A stretch of DNA of 64,000 nt from Paguma larvata (GCA_030068075.1 CM057839.1:19447167-19511166), one strand, 5' to 3'; positions 21,169 to 32,924 are shown, numbered from the stretch's first letter. Notes: generated by a model not told the origin, from the sequence alone. Made by a program: numbers and translations.

Positions 21169-21800
21169 ACATTAAAAGAATTATTCACCATGGTCAAGTG
21201 GGAGTTATTCCTGGATGCAAGGGTGGTTCAATATTTGCGAATCAATCAATATGATATACCACATCAATGAAGCAAAGGATAAAAATCATATAATTATCTC
21301 AATAAATGTGTAAAAAGCATTTGACAAAATACAAAATCTATTTTTCATAAAAAATCTTAACAAAGTAGGTTTCGAAGGAACATGCTTCAATATAATAAAG
21401 GCCATATGTAAAAAACTCACAACTAACATCATACTCAATAGTGATAACTGTGAGCTTTTACTCTAAGATCAGGAACAAGACTAGGATGTCTACTCTCACC
21501 ACTTCTATTCAGCATTATTACTGAAGTCATAACCATGGCAATCAGATAAGAAAAAGAAGTAAGAAGCATCCATATTGGTAAGGAAGAAGTTAAAACTTCA
21601 CTATGTGCAGATGACATTATTCTATACATAGCAAATCCTAAAGACTCCATCATAAAACTGCTAGAAGTAATAAATGAATTCAGTAATGTTGCAGGATATG
21701 AAATACGCAAAACTTGTAGGATTTCTGTACATTAATAATGAAGTAGCATAATGAGAAAAAGGTTACTATTGCATCTAAAAGAAAGATACTTAGAAAATAA
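21169..21800 (+). pseudogene. L1 ORF2 reverse-transcriptase fragment, plus strand (inverted 5' half)
   Basis: Plus-strand remnant of the L1 ORF2 reverse-transcriptase domain, an enzyme that copies L1 RNA into DNA at the target site. Order of blocks: 'aagaattattcaccatggtcaagtggg' ([13 protein letters not shown]), 'ggttcaatatttgcgaatcaatcaat', 'gcatttgacaaaatac' (FDKI), 'aggatgtctactctcacc' (GCPLSP-like), then LCADDIILY with the catalytic Asp-Asp codons at 21610-21615. Frameshifts and stops break it, including TAA in the first third. It ends near 21800, where non-L1 sequence resumes. Next to an antisense 3' half, it is best read as the inverted 5' half of one insertion. About 750 bp of ORF2 between the two halves is missing. 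Confidence 0.85.
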
Positions 21801-21810
21801 AGTACATTTT

Positions 21811-22405
21811 GGGGCACCTGGGTGCTCAGTTGGTTAAGTGTCTGACTTCAGCTCAGGTTGTGATCTTGTGGTCCTTGGGTTTGAGCCCTGCATTGGACTC
21901 TGTGCTGACAGCTCAGATCCTAGAGCCTGCTTTGGATTCTGTGTCTCCCTCTCTTTCTGCCCCTCCCCCACTCATGTTTTGTCTCTCTCCATCTTTCTTT
22001 CTTTTTTTTATTTTATAATAGTTTATTTTCGAATTGGTTTACATATAACACCCAATGTTCATCCCAACATATGCCCTCTTTTTGCCCGTCACCCCCTCTC
22101 CCCCCTCCCTCACCCCCCTCACCTTCAGTTTGTTCTTAGTCTTTGAGAGTCTCTTATGTTTTATCTCCCTCCCTCTCTGTGTTTTTTTTTTTCCTTTCCC
22201 CTCTTCCCCTCCCCCTGGTTTTTGCTTAGTCTCACAAAGTCCACCTATTCGTGGAAACTTATGGTATCTGTCTTTTTCTGACTGACTTATTTCACTTAAC
22301 ATAATACCCTCCAGTTCCATCCATGTTGCTACACATGGCCAGATTTCATTTTTTCTCATTGCCACGTAGTAGTCCATCAAAAATGAGTAAATGTTAAATT
22401 TTTTT
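21811..22405 (+). mobile_element. CAN-SINE, plus strand, split by an L1
   Basis: Head to TCTC tract at 21811 to about 21994. Its A-rich tail resumes at 22379-22405 (AAAAATGAGTAAATG) after the L1 fragment. AAATAAAGTACATTTT at 21795-21810 and 22634-22649 is a perfect 16 bp TSD for this SINE, now separated by 820 bases because two later elements landed within or beside it. Confidence 0.95.
21995..22378 (-). mobile_element. Young 5'-truncated L1 3' end, minus strand, inserted in a SINE tail
   Basis: A T-rich left end (L1 poly(A) on the minus strand) is followed by the L1 3' UTR complement: 'agtttattttcgaattggtttacatataacaccc', a C/T-rich block, 'ttagtctttgagagtctcttatg', 'ctgacttatttcacttaacataataccctccagttccatccatg' and 'cattgccacgtagtagtccat'. 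Nearly the same sequence recurs at 32925-33153. Low divergence suggests a carnivore-specific L1 subfamily. Confidence 0.9.
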
Positions 22406-22414
22406 AAAGAAATA

Positions 22415-22629
22415 GGGGTGTCTGGGTGGCTCAGTCGGTTGAGCGTCCGTCTTCGGCCCAGGTCATGATTCGAGCCCCACATCGGCTCTGTGCTGACAGC
22501 TCAGAGCCTGAAGCCTGCTTTGAATTCTGTGTCTCCTCTCTCTGCCCCTCCCCTGCTCATGCTCTGTCTCTCCCTGTCTTCCAAAAATAAACAAATGTTT
22601 TAAAAAATTAAAAATAAAAATAAATAAAA
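22415..22629 (+). mobile_element. CAN-SINE, plus strand, inserted at the edge of another SINE
   Basis: Complete head, body, core, TCTC tract and tail, with a small deletion in 'gtcatgattcgagcccc' where the 'ctcacggtccgtgagtt' segment is missing. AAAGAAATA at 22406-22414 and 22630-22638 is its TSD. The right copy overlaps the right TSD copy of the SINE at 21811, so this is the later insertion. Confidence 0.95.
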
Positions 22630-22911
22630 AAAGAAATAAAGTACATTTTGATAACATTATGTTATTATTTCAGATTTAATACGAATATATATCATCAATA
22701 TTTTAAATTTACAAACCAAAAATTAATCATACATTATTTATAACATTCCACTAGGTTATTTTGGTAATTTTCATGAATCCATTGATTTAGTTCACTTTTA
22801 TAAGACGCTCTACTGGGATATATACATTAATTGCTTTGAAAAGGCTCTTTGCTTTGTAGAATTATACCTGAACTGTAAGATTAATGTTACTGATTCAAAA
22901 GTTCTATAGCT

Positions 22912-23127
22912 CTTAAAAAATTTTTACTTTGAGTTTATTTATTTTGAGAGAGACAGAGACACCATGAGTGGGAGAGGGGCAGAGAGAGAAGGACACAGAG
23001 AATCCCAGCTAGGCTCCACACTGCCAGTATAGAGCCTGGTGTGGGGCTCGATCCCACAAACTGCAAGGTCATGACTTGAGTGGAAACCAAGAGTCAGAAG
23101 CTTAATATACTGAGCTACCCAGGGACC
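22912..23127 (-). mobile_element. CAN-SINE, minus strand, 17 bp TSD
   Basis: TCAAAAGTTCTATAGCT at 22895-22911 and 23128-23144 is a perfect 17 bp target-site duplication. The body is of the 'gagtggaaaccaagagtcagaagctta' older-variant type. Confidence 0.98.
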
Positions 23128-23144
23128 TCAAAAGTTCTATAGCT

Positions 23145-23764
23145 TTTATTTTTGCTTCTTATCAGTAATCGTGAATTTTAAATTCTATGTAAAGTTATGA
23201 TATATTTTTAGTAACAAACTATGTCCATTTCAAAATTATTAACACTTTAAATTCATTTAGCATTGTCTCATACTATTTCAAATATATGAAAATTAGTGAA
23301 TTATTTCTTTGTTCTTAATTGAAGACCTGCTTAAATTAACTTGAAGGACTATTGATCAGAATGAGAGAGTAAATTTTTAAAATAATTGACTCTTATTAAC
23401 TCACTTATATATTCATTCACAGATAAAGTACACAGCATTGAATTAGGCAGAGTTTTTGATCACTACAAGATTAAAACTACAATGTCCCTGACTTCATAAA
23501 AGTATATCAATTTAATATATATATTTATTTTGTTGCCTAATTTAAATGTTTTTAAGTATTAAAATATTTATTCTCCTCACATTAAGAAAGTAAGATGGTG
23601 TCATGCATTTATTTCTAAGATGTTCATGGCTTGTTACCTCTGCAACTCCCTTTTGTCTATATCCTTTGGACTCCTGCTGAAATGGTACTACTGCCACCAT
23701 CCCCTAGACAGTCACACCTGAGTATTATAGTTATTATGTGCTTTCTATCCACTAATTGCCATCT
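23145..23764. other. No gene or recognised repeat; AT-rich
   Basis: Unique-looking sequence. No supported ORF. Confidence 0.5.
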
Positions 23765-23780
23765 AAACTTGTCTGTTTGA

Positions 23781-23983
23781 GGGGTGCCTGGGTGGCTCAA
23801 TCCGGTAAGTGTCTGACTTCAGTTCAGGTCAAGATCTCATGGTTTGTGGGTTTGCGCCTCGCATCCATCTCTGTGCTGACAGTGTGAGCATGTATGGGAT
23901 TCTCTCTCTCTTTCTCTCTGCCCATTCCTGACTTGTGCTTTGTCTCTCTCAACGTAAATAAATAAACTTAAAAAAAATAAATT
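23781..23983 (+). mobile_element. CAN-SINE, plus strand
   Basis: Full-length but diverged. AAACTTGTCTGTTTGA at 23765-23780 and AAACTTATCTGGTTGA at 23984-23999 form a TSD with 14 of 16 bases matching. Confidence 0.95.
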
Positions 23984-24189
23984 AAACTTATCTGGTTGAA
24001 ACCTCCGAGTTTTTGGCATCTACACGTTAGTGCACATTTTGTTTTGGGAATAAAATAGACTTGCCTTTTACATTAATATCACAATTATAAAAGTTAAAAT
24101 ATGCATCATGCAATAACATATTTTTATTATAGAAATGAAATAAGGGATTTCTAAAGACTAGCTTTGAGTACAAGTTTAAAAGTATGTTT

Positions 24190-24402
24190 GGGGCGCCTGG
24201 GTGGCTCAGTTGGTTGAGCGGCCGACTTCAGCTCAGGTCATGATCTCACACTCTGTGAGTTCGAACCCTGCGTCGGGCTCTGTGCTGACGGTTCAGAGTC
24301 TGGAGCCTGCTTCCGATTCTGTGTCTCCCTCTCTCTCTGCCCTTTCCCTGCTCACACTCTGTCTCTATGTCTCTCAAAAATAAATAAAAACGTTAAAAGA
24401 AA
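24190..24402 (+). mobile_element. CAN-SINE (felid type), plus strand, young
   Basis: One of the least diverged copies, with a GGGGCGCCTGGGTGGCTCAG head and an AAAAATAAATAAAAACG tail. AAAAGTATGTTT at 24178-24189 and 24403-24414 is a perfect 12 bp TSD. It landed at the boundary of, or inside, the L1M that follows. Confidence 0.98.
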
Positions 24403-24414
24403 AAAAGTATGTTT

Positions 24415-26690
24415 AGGAACCTCCAAACTGTCTTTCAAAGTGGCTGTATCATTTTGCATTCCAAATAAAAGTCAATGAAAAGGTTTTTTTGTTTGTTTGT
24501 TTTGTTTGTTTTTCATTCTTGCCAGCATTTGGTTTGTCAGTGTTCCTTATGTTGGCTCTCCAATAGGTGTACTGTGGCTATATAATTGTTGTTTTAATTT
24601 GCATTTCTCTGATGAGCTGTGACATGGAAAATCTTTTCCTATGATTTTTTGCCATCTTTTTAGTGAGATTTCTGTTAAGGTTTTTGGCCCATTTTCATCA
24701 AGTTGTTTGTTTTCTTATTGTCGAGTTCTTAAAAGTTCCTTAAACGTTTGGATAACATTCCTATAACATCATATGTGTATTTTCTCCCAGTCTGTGATTT
24801 GTCTTTTTCTTTTGACATAGTCTTTCACATAGACTAGTTTTTAATTGTAATTAAGGCCGACTTATCTGTTATGTGTTCATAAATCATGTCTTCAGTGTTG
24901 TATCTTTAGCCATCATCATCCTCAAGTCATGTATGTTTTCTCCTATGTTATCTTCTAGGAATTTTTCTTTTTACATTTAAATCTGAGATCCATTTTTGCT
25001 AACTCTTATAAAGGATTTTAAGTCTTTGTCTAGATTCTTTTTTGTTGTTGTTGTTTTTCACATGTGGATATCGGGTTGTTCCATCGCCATTTGTTGAAAA
25101 GATTATGTTTGCCTCATTGTATTTCCTTCACTCCTTTGTCCTTTGACAAAGACAGTTGACTATATTTATGTGGGTCTATTTCTGGTCTGCCAGTTGTGTT
25201 TCACTGATATGTTTGTCTATTCTTCCACCATAACACATTGTCTTGATTACTGTAGCTTTATATTTTAAGTCTTGAATTCAGGTAGTTTCAGGCCTCAACT
25301 TTGTTCTTCTCCTTCAATATTGCATTAGCCATATTGACCCTTTTGCCCCTCCATATAAATTTTAGAACAATGTTATTTATATTCATAAAAATAATTTTGC
25401 TGGTGTTTTTATTGAGATTGCATTGAATTTCTATACCAATTTGGGAAAAACTGCCAACTTGACATTATTTTATCCTTCTATCCATGAACATGGAATATCT
25501 CCCTATTTAGTTCATTGATTTCATTCGTGAGAATCATATGGTTTTCCTTATATACATCTTGTACCTATTTTGTTAGATTTATGCCTAATTGTTATTTTTT
25601 ACACTCGAAATTGTGTAGTCCTATTACTAGATCACTTTTCTAGTGAAACTATCCCTTGGACTTTGACCTTCACAAATGTTTCTCAGTTTGCACCCCTCCT
25701 CCTGCCGCCCGCAGATGCACAGGCTGGATAGAGTTAGGTATCTTTCTCTCCCTTGTTAGTTAGGCTCAGGTTAACTAGTTTCCCCTGAAGGCAGATGTTG
25801 TTAAAGAGAACAGAGTGCTCTGATGTATCTCACAATGGTCCCTTTTCCTCTCCCCCCTGCCGAAAGGAAGAAGGAATTTTCCTCTGATATTTACCATTGG
25901 AACCTGGTAGGGCACCTGGAGGTAAATCTCATAAAATTGTGAGGACACTTGAGGACTGGATCCTCTTGGAGTCTTTAATTCTTGGGGTTGTCTACACTGT
26001 GCCTCCAGCGATTTGCCAAATACAGTTCAGGTTATCATACCACAGCACAGGTTCCTATCGTGGTTTTTGCCGTTGTGTCTGCCTTTGGTCCAGTCAGCTG
26101 CGACTCACTTTACTTGCCTGTCTCTCCAATTTTGGGACAGTGGTTTGCTTTGTATCCTCTTCCTATCTGTTAAGGATTTAAGAAACGTTGTTCATTTTGA
26201 AATCTGTTCAGCTTTATACTTGTTAGAATTGGGAGATGGCTATGAATCTCAGTGTGCAGAAACCTGTCATAGTATTTTTATTTTTTATTCTTTATTTTTA
26301 TTCTACTTCAGAATAGATACCCCTTTTTGGATGTCATGTTTTCTTGTTGTGTTTTGTTTTTTTTTTCCTATCAGAATGTGTTCTCATGTGAATTCTTCAT
26401 TAAGCAATATTATAAAAGAAGTGCACTTTCTGAATCTTTGTATATCTGAAAACTACATTTGGTGGATATTTTGATAGAATTATAGTTATAGACCCCAAAT
26501 ATCCTTTTCTCACAATTTTTCAGCTATTATCTTATATTCCTTGGTCAAATGACATTGTTGATGAGAAATTAGATATAATACAATTATCTTTTTTTTATGA
26601 TAGCATGTTATATGTTTTTCTTTTGAAATTGTACAAGAATACATGCTGTTCAGACTGCTTTCCTTTGGATGTTGGATTTACACCTCCTGG
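24415..26690 (-). mobile_element. Ancient L1M-type LINE, antisense, long relic
   Basis: The plus strand is the complement of an old L1 3' region. Markers in order include 'cctccaaactgtctttcaaagtggctgtatcattttgcattcc', 'ttgcatttctctgatgagctgtgacatggaaaatc', 'tttctcccagtctgtgatttgtc', 'ttgttccatcgccatttgttgaaaag', 'tcttgattactgtagctttatattttaagtcttgaattcaggtag' and 'tctatccatgaacatggaatatctc'. The GC-richer part 25690-26190, which produces overlapping 63-153-codon ORFs, continues the L1 3' region rather than being a gene. More than one L1 may be joined here. Confidence 0.75.
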
Positions 26691-26705
26691 AAGTGTCACT
26701 TTAAA

Positions 26706-26730
26706 TTTTTTAAAATATTTATTTAATTTT

Positions 26731-26770
<40 letters not shown>

Positions 26771-26951
26771 ATACGAGCAGAGAGGGGCAGAGAGAGAGAG
26801 GAAGACATAGACTCTGAAGCCGGCTCCAGACTCTAAACTGTCAGCCCAGAGTCCGACGTGGAGCTTGAACTCACAAACTGTGAGATCAGGACCTAAGTGG
26901 AAGTTGGACGCGGATGCTTAACTGACCGAGCCACCTAGGCGCCTCTGAAAC
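26706..26951 (-). mobile_element. CAN-SINE, minus strand, with expanded (GA)n
   Basis: The TCTC tract of the SINE has expanded into a pure GA repeat at 26732-26766 on the plus strand. TGTCACTTTAAA at 26694-26705 and TGTCAATTTAAA at 26952-26963 form an 11/12 TSD. The box-B region is diverged. Confidence 0.95.
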
Positions 26952-26963
26952 TGTCAATTTAAA

Positions 26964-28744
26964 CTAATAATTTTTATTCCTTCTTAAATTAATTGTGGGT
27001 TCTTTCAATTTATCAGGCTTTGTGGTGTAGCCACACCCTTCTTCTCTTTTTACTGCACAATTTTGTCCAATGAACGATTTACTTGATTCCAAACACGTAG
27101 CTGGACTTTTGCTCTGAGGCATCTTAAAGCTTTTGGTATCAAGTAAATTGATCATCTTCTTAATTTGATACTCAACACAAGGATAGGGTTAAATTTGCTT
27201 TTATCGATCAAAGGTATTCTTGATTTTGTTTATAACTAGTTGGTGATGAGAACGATGAGAAAGTTGTCTTCTCCGACACTTAAAGTTCTAAATACTGGAC
27301 TCTTTCTATCCCTATTGTTCCTTTTTGCAAAGTTGCCTGTTCTTTCCCAAGTTTTCCTTTCAGTGCCTTGACAAACACAGCACATCGGGATAAAAAATAT
27401 TTAATGTACACATAAATGTATAGCTTTCCCCAGTTGCTTTAGCAAACAAGTTCTGTAACAAATAACTATTTGCATTGTAATAACAGCATTTTTATGAGTT
27501 ACCAAATGACTGCTCTACTTCATCTAAAATTTTCCGTAAATAGGAGATATGTGTTTTTTAATCAACCAACATCATCATAACTGTTTTTAGTAGCATAACC
27601 TCTCTTAACTGTAGTAAATGCATTTTTTTTATTGGTAGGTGGGTGAGGCTTAACCTACTTCTTTCTATTAGAACAAAAGACAGCCAATATTCCCTTGAAC
27701 TTGCCAATCAAAGAATTTCATTCCTGGGCTCCAGTGATAAGTTCATTTGCAAAGGAAGACCTGACATGGTCAAGGCATTCATGCAGAGAATGAGAACAAA
27801 GTCTTATGATATATTTTTAATGTTTTGGATAATAAGTTAATTCTAGTCTTTCCAGGACACTAATACATATTTGAGAATTTAATAACAGTTTGTTGATTGT
27901 TTAACTTGAGAAACTTGATAAAACTGCCAAAAATGTATTCAAACTCTAAAAAATCATAAATATCTATTATTTTTTACTATTACTACTAAGAAAATTTGTT
28001 ATTTTTGTATTACTTTATATACACCATCTACTTTAAAATCATTATTACTCATTTTTTAATGAAATTTAGGCCTATTTATCATGATTTTACTGATGGAGTT
28101 TTCAGGTGATTGGCCATATTTACATAACTAATAATAGACAGGAGCAGAGCTTAGAACTTACATTTATGAGACATCGAATTAATTACTATTCATTAAGTGT
28201 ACCCTTTTTTTTTGATTATTTGTAGTGTGTTCTCCATTTTATTTAACAAAATAATTTTCATATAACCTCTAACCTCAAGTGTAGAGAAGTCTCAACCTAT
28301 CATCATACTTGGTAAAAGTTAAATTTTTGCTTAAAATTTAATAATACCTTTAAGAATCAAAAAGAGAACTTTTAGTCTTTACCAGTGCATAACAATATTC
28401 TAGGACATGCAAAACACTAAAGAGGAAATACTAGACATTAAAATGCAGGAAACAAGGTATGAATAAACTATGGACAGTATGGAAAAACTCTATGAGAATC
28501 ACATTAAAACTGCTGATCTGAAATTTCACTAGTATAAAAGAGTACACAGACTGCTGGATAGAAATTATTTCTGTGGCTTATATATATGTCTGGGAAGTAC
28601 ATCTTAACTTTGTATTAAGAGGGAATGGACATATTATAAGACATATATATTTATTAGTTCTATCCGTATCATTCATCTTTAGCAGTGTATTTTCTTGCCT
28701 AGCATAACTGAAATGCTTGTGTATAAAGACAAGTGTTTCCCTAA
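26964..28744. other. Repeat-poor unique-looking sequence, no gene supported
   Basis: No CAN-SINE and no L1 that I can recognise. The plus-strand ORF at 27643-27840 (65 codons) has no recognisable domain and no acceptor or donor at sensible places. The block is AT-rich from 27.85 kb onward. Confidence 0.5.
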
Positions 28745-29000
28745 TAATAATCATCACTTACAGCCTGCCTTTTTCATGCTAGACACCTTTCTAATTATTT
28801 TGGACATCTTAGTTCATTTAGTTTTCAAATCACCTGCGATGTACATACTATAATCTCTAATTTACAATGGCAAAATTAGGGATAAGACATAAGTAATTTA
28901 CCCCATTTCAGAGACAGTAAGCACCAGAGATAGATGGGTCGCCACACGATATATCTCAAGACTCTAAATGCTTAACCACTACTCCATATTTCCATGTCAT
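28745..29000 (-). mobile_element. MIR SINE, antisense
   Basis: The plus strand carries the complement of MIR in order: 'catgctagacacctttctaattattttggacatcttagttcattt', 'caaatcacctgcgatgtacatactataatctctaatttacaatggcaaaa', 'taagtaatttacccc' and 'ctctaaatgcttaaccactactccat'. This very old tRNA-derived SINE predates placental mammals. Confidence 0.85.
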
Positions 29001-29629
29001 TAAAACTAATAGAGTGATTATAACAGGATTCTTTCTATTGTTTTGAGAAAATTAATTCACACTTCTTGACATCAGCATGGAAAGCAAAATGACTATAGAT
29101 AGAAGTAACATTTAACCATGACACTCAGACTCACATAAATTTTTTATGCTTTTCATAAGGCGGAACAGAAGTATAATGAAACACTATTTAGAGGAATTTC
29201 CTAAAACTAGAGACCTAATGTGCTGACCAAAACATTGTTTTCTTGTGTAAATTTAATTATGATGTGAAGAAACTTCAGGTGTATTCCATTAGATCAGATC
29301 TGCAAGTAAAAAGCTAAGAAATTATATATTATGGTGCAGGACCATAAGATTCAATTAACTTTTTCTACTCTAAGAAAATTGTTCACAGGTCAAAGCCTCA
29401 CTCTTCTTTCATACAGTGTATCAATCATGTAAGCTATATTAATTTATAGTTTTCCTCATGGAAATCCAGACTTAAATATTTAGGAAAAATACGTAAAGAA
29501 ATAAGCTTTCTGTGCAAAATATAATGGAACAAAATAATCTGTTTTTATGCAAAGACGCATGTAAGTATTTGTGATGTTACTAACAAGAGAAGTGACAGAC
29601 TATTATTATCAAGATTCGGAAGAATTACA

Positions 29630-29850
29630 ATGATGAATTTGTCTAACTCTTTACAATTTATAGAGGACTTTCTCATCTATTGTCTCATTTTACTTAATCC
29701 TTGCAATCTTCAGAAATACCAGCTAAGCATTTTTAACAAGGAAGTAGGGCATTCCTTATAAAAATTGGAACAATAGCCCTCTCTAGTTTCCCTAAGCCAA
29801 ACTCTGTAAGAATAAGCAGGGTCCTGATCCAAATAGAATTAGGAAAAGGT
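29630..29850 (-). mobile_element. MIR-like SINE, antisense, diverged
   Basis: 'ctttacaatttatagaggactttctcatctattgtctcattttacttaatccttgcaatcttcag' follows the MIR complement closely. The rest is poorly preserved. Confidence 0.6.
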
Positions 29851-30924
29851 GGCTCTTCACAGTTAGATGCCAAATTTGTTTATCAATATGAATCTTTTAA
29901 TTTGGAAGTTTATGTTTTCTATGTACTTTGTATTCTTTATTCTTCAGTTTCCATGGTGCTACAGCAACCAGTTAAACCTGCTGTTACTATGGAAACAGTA
30001 GTGTCTTTCTCTCCATTTCATACATTTTGGTACATTCTTCAGGTATTTTCACCACTTGTGCATTCATTATTTGTATGACAAATATGTAACTAAAAATTAC
30101 AACTATGCTTAAGAAGTTAGAGCAACTTAGACAAACTACTTGTACTTTTAGGACAATAGGGAATTAATAAATGAACATGTACATATATATTAAGAGTCAT
30201 CTGGTATTTAATCTAAAATTATGAGCTTTTTGTACATTCTTTGGAGATTGAATTTGTTTAATTGAAATATTTTATGAACAATTTTTCTTGGTGCTGCCAA
30301 AGCAAAATGAACAAAAATATGTTTACTGGCAACACAAAAAGGAAAATATGTTTCAATAATGCATGCTATATTTATTCTTTAGAAACAGTAAACTATTTTA
30401 GTCAATGGGTCAGCTCCAAGCAGTCTCTTTTGTGACATAAGAAAGCCAATGAAAAATATGAATACATACATTTTCTACACATATGATTTCAGTAGAGGAA
30501 TTTCTGAAAAATGTTTATCTTTGCCGCTATCTGCGTTATGCTTTGAGTTATAGCAGTTCTGCATTCATACATTTCCCATCTGCCTCCACATATACACCAT
30601 AGAACATCCTTTCTGAATTTGTATCCTCTATCAGTTCCAAAGAAATTCCATTCTGACTAAAGCAAAGGAAAATTTTTATCATGAAAAATTGGAACTCAAG
30701 ATCTGTAGTGAAGCCCATTGTCTGACAATATAATCGTTCTATCCATGCTTATTATATTTGGGAGACTGTAATCAGTTTAGAAATCTTTACATACATGTCC
30801 GTAGATGGAATGCTATTTTATTCTTTCATAATCTAAAACATGTTTTTAATATATATTTCAAGTTGTTCAAACAGGTATGTAAAACTATTTTAAGTCTACA
30901 TTTTATTACCTAAAATTGATTTTA
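29851..30924. other. No gene; contains paired RFX/X-box-like motifs at 29947-29996
   Basis: No recognised repeat. GTTTCCAT at 29947-29954 and its reverse complement ATGGAAAC at 29989-29996 face each other over 34 bases. The right one lies inside GTTACTATGGAAAC, which matches 12 of 14 positions of the palindromic X-box GTTRCCATGGYAAC bound by RFX factors. Function is inferred only. Confidence 0.4.
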
Positions 30925-31990
30925 AGAATTTTATTTTAAATAGTTTTAGATTGATAGAAAGGTGTGAAGATTTTTAAAGGAGACACCATGCACCCTTCAC
31001 TCAACCTGTTTTAGTGGTAATGTCTTGCTTATGATAGTACATATCAAAGCTGGAAAATCGACCTGGGTATAATATTTATTTAGATTTTGGGGCACCTGGG
31101 TGCCTCAGTTGGTCAAGCATCTGACTTCCGCTTAGGTCATGATCTTGTGCTTCATGAGTTTGAGCCCCACATCAGGCTCTCTGCTGACAACTCAGAGCCT
31201 GGAACCTGAGGATTCTGTGGCTTCCTTTCTGCCCCACCCCTGTTTGCACTCTGTATCTCTCTCTGTCAAAAATAAATAAACATAAAAATAATAGATGTAG
31301 AGTTTGATGATTGTTACTAAATTTATACAATTGTGCAACCCTTACTATAATTTAATTTTAGAACATTTCTATCATTTCTCCCCAAATTTCTTCCTGCCCA
31401 TTTGCCAGGCATGACTCCAGCGCTTTACCCCTGATGACCACTAATTAGATTCATATCTCCATGATTCCATGTGCAAATTTTTGGGTGAAAATAAGTTTTC
31501 ATTTCTCTGGGATATATGCCTAAAAGTAGAATAACTGGGTTGTACAGTATACATGGTGCTAACTGTAGGTTGTTTGCAGACGCTCTCTATGATATAAAGT
31601 ATCCCCTTTATTCTAGTATTCTAAGGTATTTATAATAAATGGATATTGATATTGTAAATTACATTTGTTGCTTTTCAAATAATGAATCTTGCATATATGT
31701 AGTAAATCCAACTTAGTCATGTTGTGCTGTTCTTTTTTATAGACTGTTGAACTCAAATGCTTAAATTTTCTTGAGGTTTTTTGCATCGAATTCATGAAAG
31801 ATTGGTCTGCAGTTTTATTTTGTCATACTGTCTTTTTTGATTTTGGCATAAAGGCAATGCTGGCCTCATAAACTCGTTTTGATAAAATTTACCTTTAAGT
31901 CACTTGATTTCCTTCTCTGAATCATCCAATGAGTAGATTGGATTTAATTCAAAATTGCAGCCCTTTTTGTATTTAACTTATCTTTTCATT
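30925..31990 (-). mobile_element. L1M-type LINE relic, antisense, interrupted by a SINE
   Basis: The left part (30925-31088) and the part after the SINE (31294-31560) follow an antisense L1 3' UTR: 'caattgtgcaacccttactataatttaattttagaac', 'atgactccagcgctttacccctgatgacc'. The right part 31740-31960, 'cttgaggttttttgcatcgaattcatgaaagattggtctgcag' and 'ggcataaaggcaatgctggcctcataaactcg', is the complement of ORF2 reverse-transcriptase coding. The order is not continuous, so two L1 fragments may be present. Confidence 0.68.
31089..31293 (+). mobile_element. CAN-SINE, plus strand
   Basis: GGGGCACCTGGGTGCCTCAG head, body and tail complete, with a few bases missing at 'ctgaggattctgtgg'. Inserted into the L1M relic. 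The TSD is not clear. Confidence 0.95.
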
Positions 31991-32421
31991 TTATAGGAAT
32001 TGCACATTTTATAGCTTTACATTTTCATAAAATTAAATATAGTATACTTAATATATTTTATTATATTTATATTATGTAGTAATTATATAGTGTTCTTCAT
32101 TGTCAATGAATGTAGCTTTTATTCTATATTCTATACTTTAAAGTATGCAGAAAGTGATGACCATACTCTTACCTAGTGTAATTTTGAAGTGTTTTTGCAC
32201 ATGAGGTTGATTTCTGTGGCCTCGTGTAGCAATATTACTTGATAGAGTGAATGTGATCTGAATTGTGAGGGGTGCCCTCTTCCTTTCTCTGCCTTCTATT
32301 TTTATATATTGCACTGTCACTCATAGCAGAATTTTTTTTTTCAATGTATAGATCTTCCTCAGTGTTTAATACAGTTATATCCCGAAAAGATCCATTGTAA
32401 ATTGAAAATATCATCAGTCAA
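31991..32421. other. No gene or recognised repeat; AT-rich
   Basis: Nothing supported. The minus-strand 60-codon ORF has no protein-like features. Confidence 0.5.
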
Positions 32422-32430
32422 AAATGCATT

Positions 32431-32552
32431 AATTTTTTTTGTTGTTGTTAAATAAACTCTATCCCCAACTGGGGGCTCAAACTCACAACCCTGAGATCAG
32501 GAAGGAGTTGTGTGCTCTATTGAGCGAGCCAGCCAGGTACCCCCCCCCACCT
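32431..32552 (-). mobile_element. Short older CAN-SINE variant, minus strand
   Basis: The minus strand starts with a G run and GTACCTGGCTGGCTCGCTCAATAG, then the 'gggttgtgagtttgagccccca' body. It lacks the TCTC tract of the felid type. This is the shorter carnivore-wide form. AAATGCATT at 32422-32430 and 32553-32561 is a probable 9 bp TSD. Confidence 0.85.
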
Positions 32553-32924
32553 AAATGCATTTAATATACCTAATCTACCGAACATTACCTCTTAGCCTAG
32601 CCTACCTTAAACATGTTCAGAACACGTACATTCACCTACGGTTGGGCAAAATCTTCTTGCACAAGCCTGTTTTATAATGAAGTGTTGATTATCTCATGTA
32701 GTTGTTGAATATTGCACTGGAAGTAAAAAACAGGATGGCTATATGGGCACAGAATGGTTGTATCAATTGTATCATGTTTATCATGATCAGGTGGCTGCCT
32801 GGGAGCTATGGCTCACTGCCACAGCCCAGCATCATGAGAGAGGATTGTATGGTGTATCACTAGCCCAGGAAAAGAGCAATATTCAAAACTGAAGATTAAG
32901 TTCTATTGAATGGATGTTGCTTTT

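Noticed and set aside
21169..21800. Reverse transcriptase with CADD as a possible retron or other defence system
   Set aside because: The flanking blocks follow L1 ORF2 in order, and the frame is broken; it is an ordinary L1 relic.
22039..22482. 147-codon minus-strand ORF
   Set aside because: It spans a SINE head and the L1 3' end; composite of repeats, not a gene.
25897..26474. Overlapping ORFs up to 153 codons on the plus strand
   Set aside because: They lie in the complement of an ancient L1M 3' region. The three frames overlap, and none shows a known domain or splice context.
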